From: Hoeflea_A sp963921345
Lineage (GTDB): Bacteria > Pseudomonadota > Alphaproteobacteria > Rhizobiales > Rhizobiaceae
NCBI GenBank assembly: GCA_963921345.3
Contig: CAWUFE020000007.1
Span: 3,286,001 to 3,350,000 of the forward strand
Direction of reading: 5' to 3'
DNA length: 64,000 bases
The notes under the pieces are model-generated. The model had not been told where the DNA came from. It searched no databases and saw only the letters and a program-made list of their open reading frames with translations. Within the stretch, counting starts at the first letter, position 1, and every line of letters starts with the position of its first letter. This document shows, in pieces, positions 63,551 to 64,000 of the stretch. The translations under genes were made by a program, and so were the position numbers.

Positions 63551-64000
63551 TTATCGGATTTCGCGGCGGAAATGTTTCGACAGTTTCAGGCCCTGCGCCT
63601 GGTAGTTGGAGCCGAGATCGGTGCCGTAGAGGGCTACCGGGCGTTCCAGCATGTGCTCATAGACCAGGCGACCGACGATCTGGCCGTGCTCGAGGATGAA
63701 CGGCACTTCGTGGCTGCGCACTTCCAGCACAGCGCGGCTGCCCTGGCCGCCGGCGGCACTGTGGCCGAAACCGGGATCGAAGAAGCCGGCATAGTGAACG
63801 CGGAACTCGCCGACCAGCGGATCGAAGGGCCGCATCTCGGCGGCGTAGAGCGGCGGCACGTGCACCGCCTCGCGCGACACCAGAATGTAGAACTCGTCCG
63901 GATCGAGGATCAGCTCGGCGGCGCCGCGATTGTAGATCGGCTCCCAGAATTCCAGCACATCATGGGCGTCCTTCTTGTCGACGTCGACGACCGAGGTGTG
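63551..64000 (-). CDS. dcd: dCTP deaminase, long alphaproteobacterial form (5' part outside the window)
   Basis: The C-terminal 149 residues are visible, entering at the right edge in frame. DDFYILVSREAVHVPPLYAAEM-type sequence, VGEFRVHYAGFFDPGFG, RAVLEVRSHEVPFILEHGQIVGRL and MLERPVALYG match the second half of the long 2'-deoxycytidine 5'-triphosphate deaminases of alphaproteobacteria, which feed dUMP synthesis. The frame has no break. The start lies beyond 64000. Confidence 0.9.
   Translation of the reverse strand, partial: HTSVVDVDKKDAHDVLEFWEPIYNRGAAELILDPDEFYILVSREAVHVPPLYAAEMRPFDPLVGEFRVHYAGFFDPGFGHSAAGGQGSRAVLEVRSHEVPFILEHGQIVGRLVYEHMLERPVALYGTDLGSNYQAQGLKLSKHFRREIR

Overview
This 64 kb, GC-rich window reads as chromosomal DNA of an alphaproteobacterium, most likely of the order Hyphomicrobiales (Rhizobiales). 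The pointers are a PodJ-type polarity protein with coiled coil, one membrane span, Sel1 repeats and a peptidoglycan-binding tail; a class I (archaeal-type) lysyl-tRNA synthetase; the long form of dCTP deaminase; GANTC sites upstream of the polarity gene; an IS630 relic; and many Liv-type ABC and TRAP transporters. No phage, plasmid or CRISPR signature was seen. The genus is not determined.

Layout. 1-1836: an alpha/beta hydrolase (cut by the window edge) coupled to an MmgE/PrpD protein. 1906-6135: the PodJ-like gene. 6583-13223: a fatty-acid beta-oxidation operon (two acyl-CoA dehydrogenases, thiolase, FadB-type fusion) behind a palindrome-bearing promoter. 13253-14042: a two-cysteine OhrR-like regulator facing a 73-residue protein, with an operator over the -10 box. 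14096-15780: ABC-2 exporter. 15979-21280: a BNR/sortilin-like propeller protein, an MFS transporter, a GFA protein and a SnoaL-like protein. 21294-30126: a Liv-type uptake operon (LivM and LivG fused in one protein) joined to a GMC oxidoreductase and an aldehyde dehydrogenase, with a divergent AraC/FeaR-like regulator. 30224-33907: a LexA-like S24 regulator, an SNase-like membrane protein, LysRS and a TerB-like protein.

33907-36129 is a mobile-element scar. A 268-bp inverted-repeat element lies between terB-like and a sterol-desaturase-type hydroxylase gene, followed by a decayed IS630 copy and a truncated membrane transporter gene. 36449-38928: an Old Yellow Enzyme homologue, then aroG (DAHP synthase) with a classical attenuator. 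The attenuator consists of a probably leaderless 25-codon leader peptide with Phe/Tyr/Trp in eight of nine consecutive codons, a competing GGCGG segment and a terminator. 39157-42059: an unrecognised 879-residue membrane protein followed by a decayed trypsin-like protease gene. 42072-49989: a TRAP transporter (binding-protein gene frameshifted), IclR regulator, quinone-oxidoreductase-like protein, class III CoA-transferase, lone urocanate hydratase and DUF1330 protein, which look like one catabolic locus. 49996-50844: YghU-type GST. 50974-57457: a glycan synthesis/export cluster (epimerase, two glycosyltransferases, Wzm/Wzt-like ABC exporter, sulfotransferase). 57974-64000: ParB-like mini-protein, secreted proteins, tRNA-Gly(CCC), a NaChBac-type channel, a MocR regulator with a divergent EamA transporter, and the end of dcd.

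The items I would look at first are the aroG attenuator, the split operon at the 268-bp element, the unknown membrane protein with its dead protease neighbour, the urocanase-containing TRAP locus and the sulfated-glycan export cluster.
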